In this document: piece by piece, positions 26,047 to 26,690 of the stretch | Layout of the letters: each line of letters starts with the position of its first letter | Numbering within the stretch: position 1 is the stretch's first letter | Source of the DNA: Bacteroidales bacterium UBA4345 | GTDB lineage: Bacteria; Bacteroidota; Bacteroidia; Bacteroidales; Paludibacteraceae | Assembly: GCA_002396385.1 (NCBI GenBank) | Contig: DGTD01000109.1 | Location: 41,082 to 67,771, forward strand | Length of the DNA stretch: 26,690 nucleotides | Reading direction: 5' to 3' | The notes under the pieces: generated by a model | Databases searched by the model: none | Told to the model about the DNA's origin: nothing | What the model saw: only the letters and a program-made list of their open reading frames with translations | Program-made: the position numbers and the translations under genes

Positions 26047-26690
26047 ATGATGAATTTAAACGACATACTTTCTGGTGTTAACACCAAACAAGTTATTGGC
26101 AATGCCGACACTAGCATTGCCGATGTGCAGTTCGACTCCCGCAAAATTCAGGCAGGAGCCCTTTTCATTGCCATTAGCGGCACCCAGAGCGACGGACACA
26201 GCTATATTGGCTCGTCTGTCGAGAAGGGAGCAATTGCTGTCGTTTGCGAACAACTACCTGCCCAACTGGCCGACAATGTCTGCTACATACAGGTCGAGAA
26301 CTCGAACGAGGCGCTGGGTCTGATTGCGGCCAACTGGAACGGCAACCCTTCGAAAAAGCTGAAACTGGTTGGCGTTACCGGCACAAACGGCAAGACCACA
26401 ACCGCCACCCTCTTATACCAGTTGTTCCGCTGTTTCGGGCACAAATGCGGGTTGCTTTCAACGGTGGTCAACTATGTGGAAGGCGAGGCCATTCCTGCCA
26501 CTCACACCACTCCTGACCCCTTGGAGTTGAACGCGCTGCTGGCTAAAATGGTGGATGCCGGTTGCGAATATGCGTTTATGGAAGTCAGTTCGCACGCCAT
26601 CGACCAACGACGCATAGGCGGATTGGATTTCGACGGAGGTATTTTTACCAACCTGACCCGAGACCACCTCGACTACCACAAGACTTTCGA
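26047..26690 (+). CDS. murE: UDP-MurNAc-tripeptide synthetase, 5' part
   Basis: Adds the third stem-peptide residue (probably meso-diaminopimelate) to UDP-MurNAc-L-Ala-D-Glu. About 214 residues are present before the window ends. Seen are the N-terminal Mur ligase domain ([16 protein letters not shown]), the ATP loop TGTNGKTTT at about 111-119, THTTPDP in the substrate region, and SSHAIDQRR with [11 protein letters not shown]. The amino-acid selectivity motif lies beyond the window. Two ATG codons in a row (26047 and 26050) could start it, 6 or 9 bases after ftsI. Confidence 0.95.
   Translation, partial: MMNLNDILSGVNTKQVIGNADTSIADVQFDSRKIQAGALFIAISGTQSDGHSYIGSSVEKGAIAVVCEQLPAQLADNVCYIQVENSNEALGLIAANWNGNPSKKLKLVGVTGTNGKTTTATLLYQLFRCFGHKCGLLSTVVNYVEGEAIPATHTTPDPLELNALLAKMVDAGCEYAFMEVSSHAIDQRRIGGLDFDGGIFTNLTRDHLDYHKTF

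Noticed and set aside
1..26690. tRNA, rRNA, insertion sequences or prophage genes
   Set aside because: None was recognised on either strand; the Rpn gene belongs to a transposase-like family but has no terminal inverted repeats or target duplication that I could see.

Overview
This window looks like chromosomal DNA from a Bacteroidales bacterium, possibly Prevotellaceae-like; the family is a guess. Three things point there. Several genes have the Bacteroidetes promoter -7 element TAnnTTTG. The gene order purN / acpP-fabF-rnc, an FtsL-like protein in the division cluster and SusC/RagA-type receptors are typical of the phylum. Starts seldom have a strong Shine-Dalgarno sequence.

Layout. 1-753 (minus): 5' two thirds of prfB (release factor 2) with the programmed +1 frameshift site. 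900-2729 (minus): long-chain acyl-CoA synthetase with its own promoter and terminator. 2899-5259 (minus): acpP-fabF-rnc operon for fatty-acid synthesis and RNase III, closed by a terminator and carrying a second terminator-like hairpin inside the first codons of rnc. 5469-8134 (plus): purN-thiL-coaD-tadA, a tightly packed housekeeping run ending at a strong terminator. 8251-9505 (minus): an Rpn/PD-(D/E)XK nuclease gene followed by a detached duplicate of its own C-terminal module. 9706-11475 (minus): THUMP-domain RNA methyltransferase with a roughly 200-residue Arg/Gly-rich tail.

11751-21783 (minus) is the unusual part: three tandem paralogous SusC/RagA-like TonB-dependent outer-membrane receptor genes in one apparent operon, with no SusD partner in the window. 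Each starts with a Cys-rich module (C-x5-C-x3-C-x2-C plus His) of about 60 residues that precedes the export signal. The copies are mosaics of near-identical and diverged blocks, the two intergenic junctions are identical, and the middle copy has one in-frame TAA. This looks like a recombining receptor array.

22095-26690 (plus): start of the division/cell-wall cluster, mraZ-rsmH-ftsL-like-ftsI-murE, with murE running off the end. The roughly 310-bp region shared by mraZ and the receptor operon holds a MraZ-type operator on the mraZ side, a matching hexamer pair in opposite orientation on the receptor side, and repeated TTGTTGATAA-like boxes, so the two operons may share regulation. All calls were made by eye; no database search was run.
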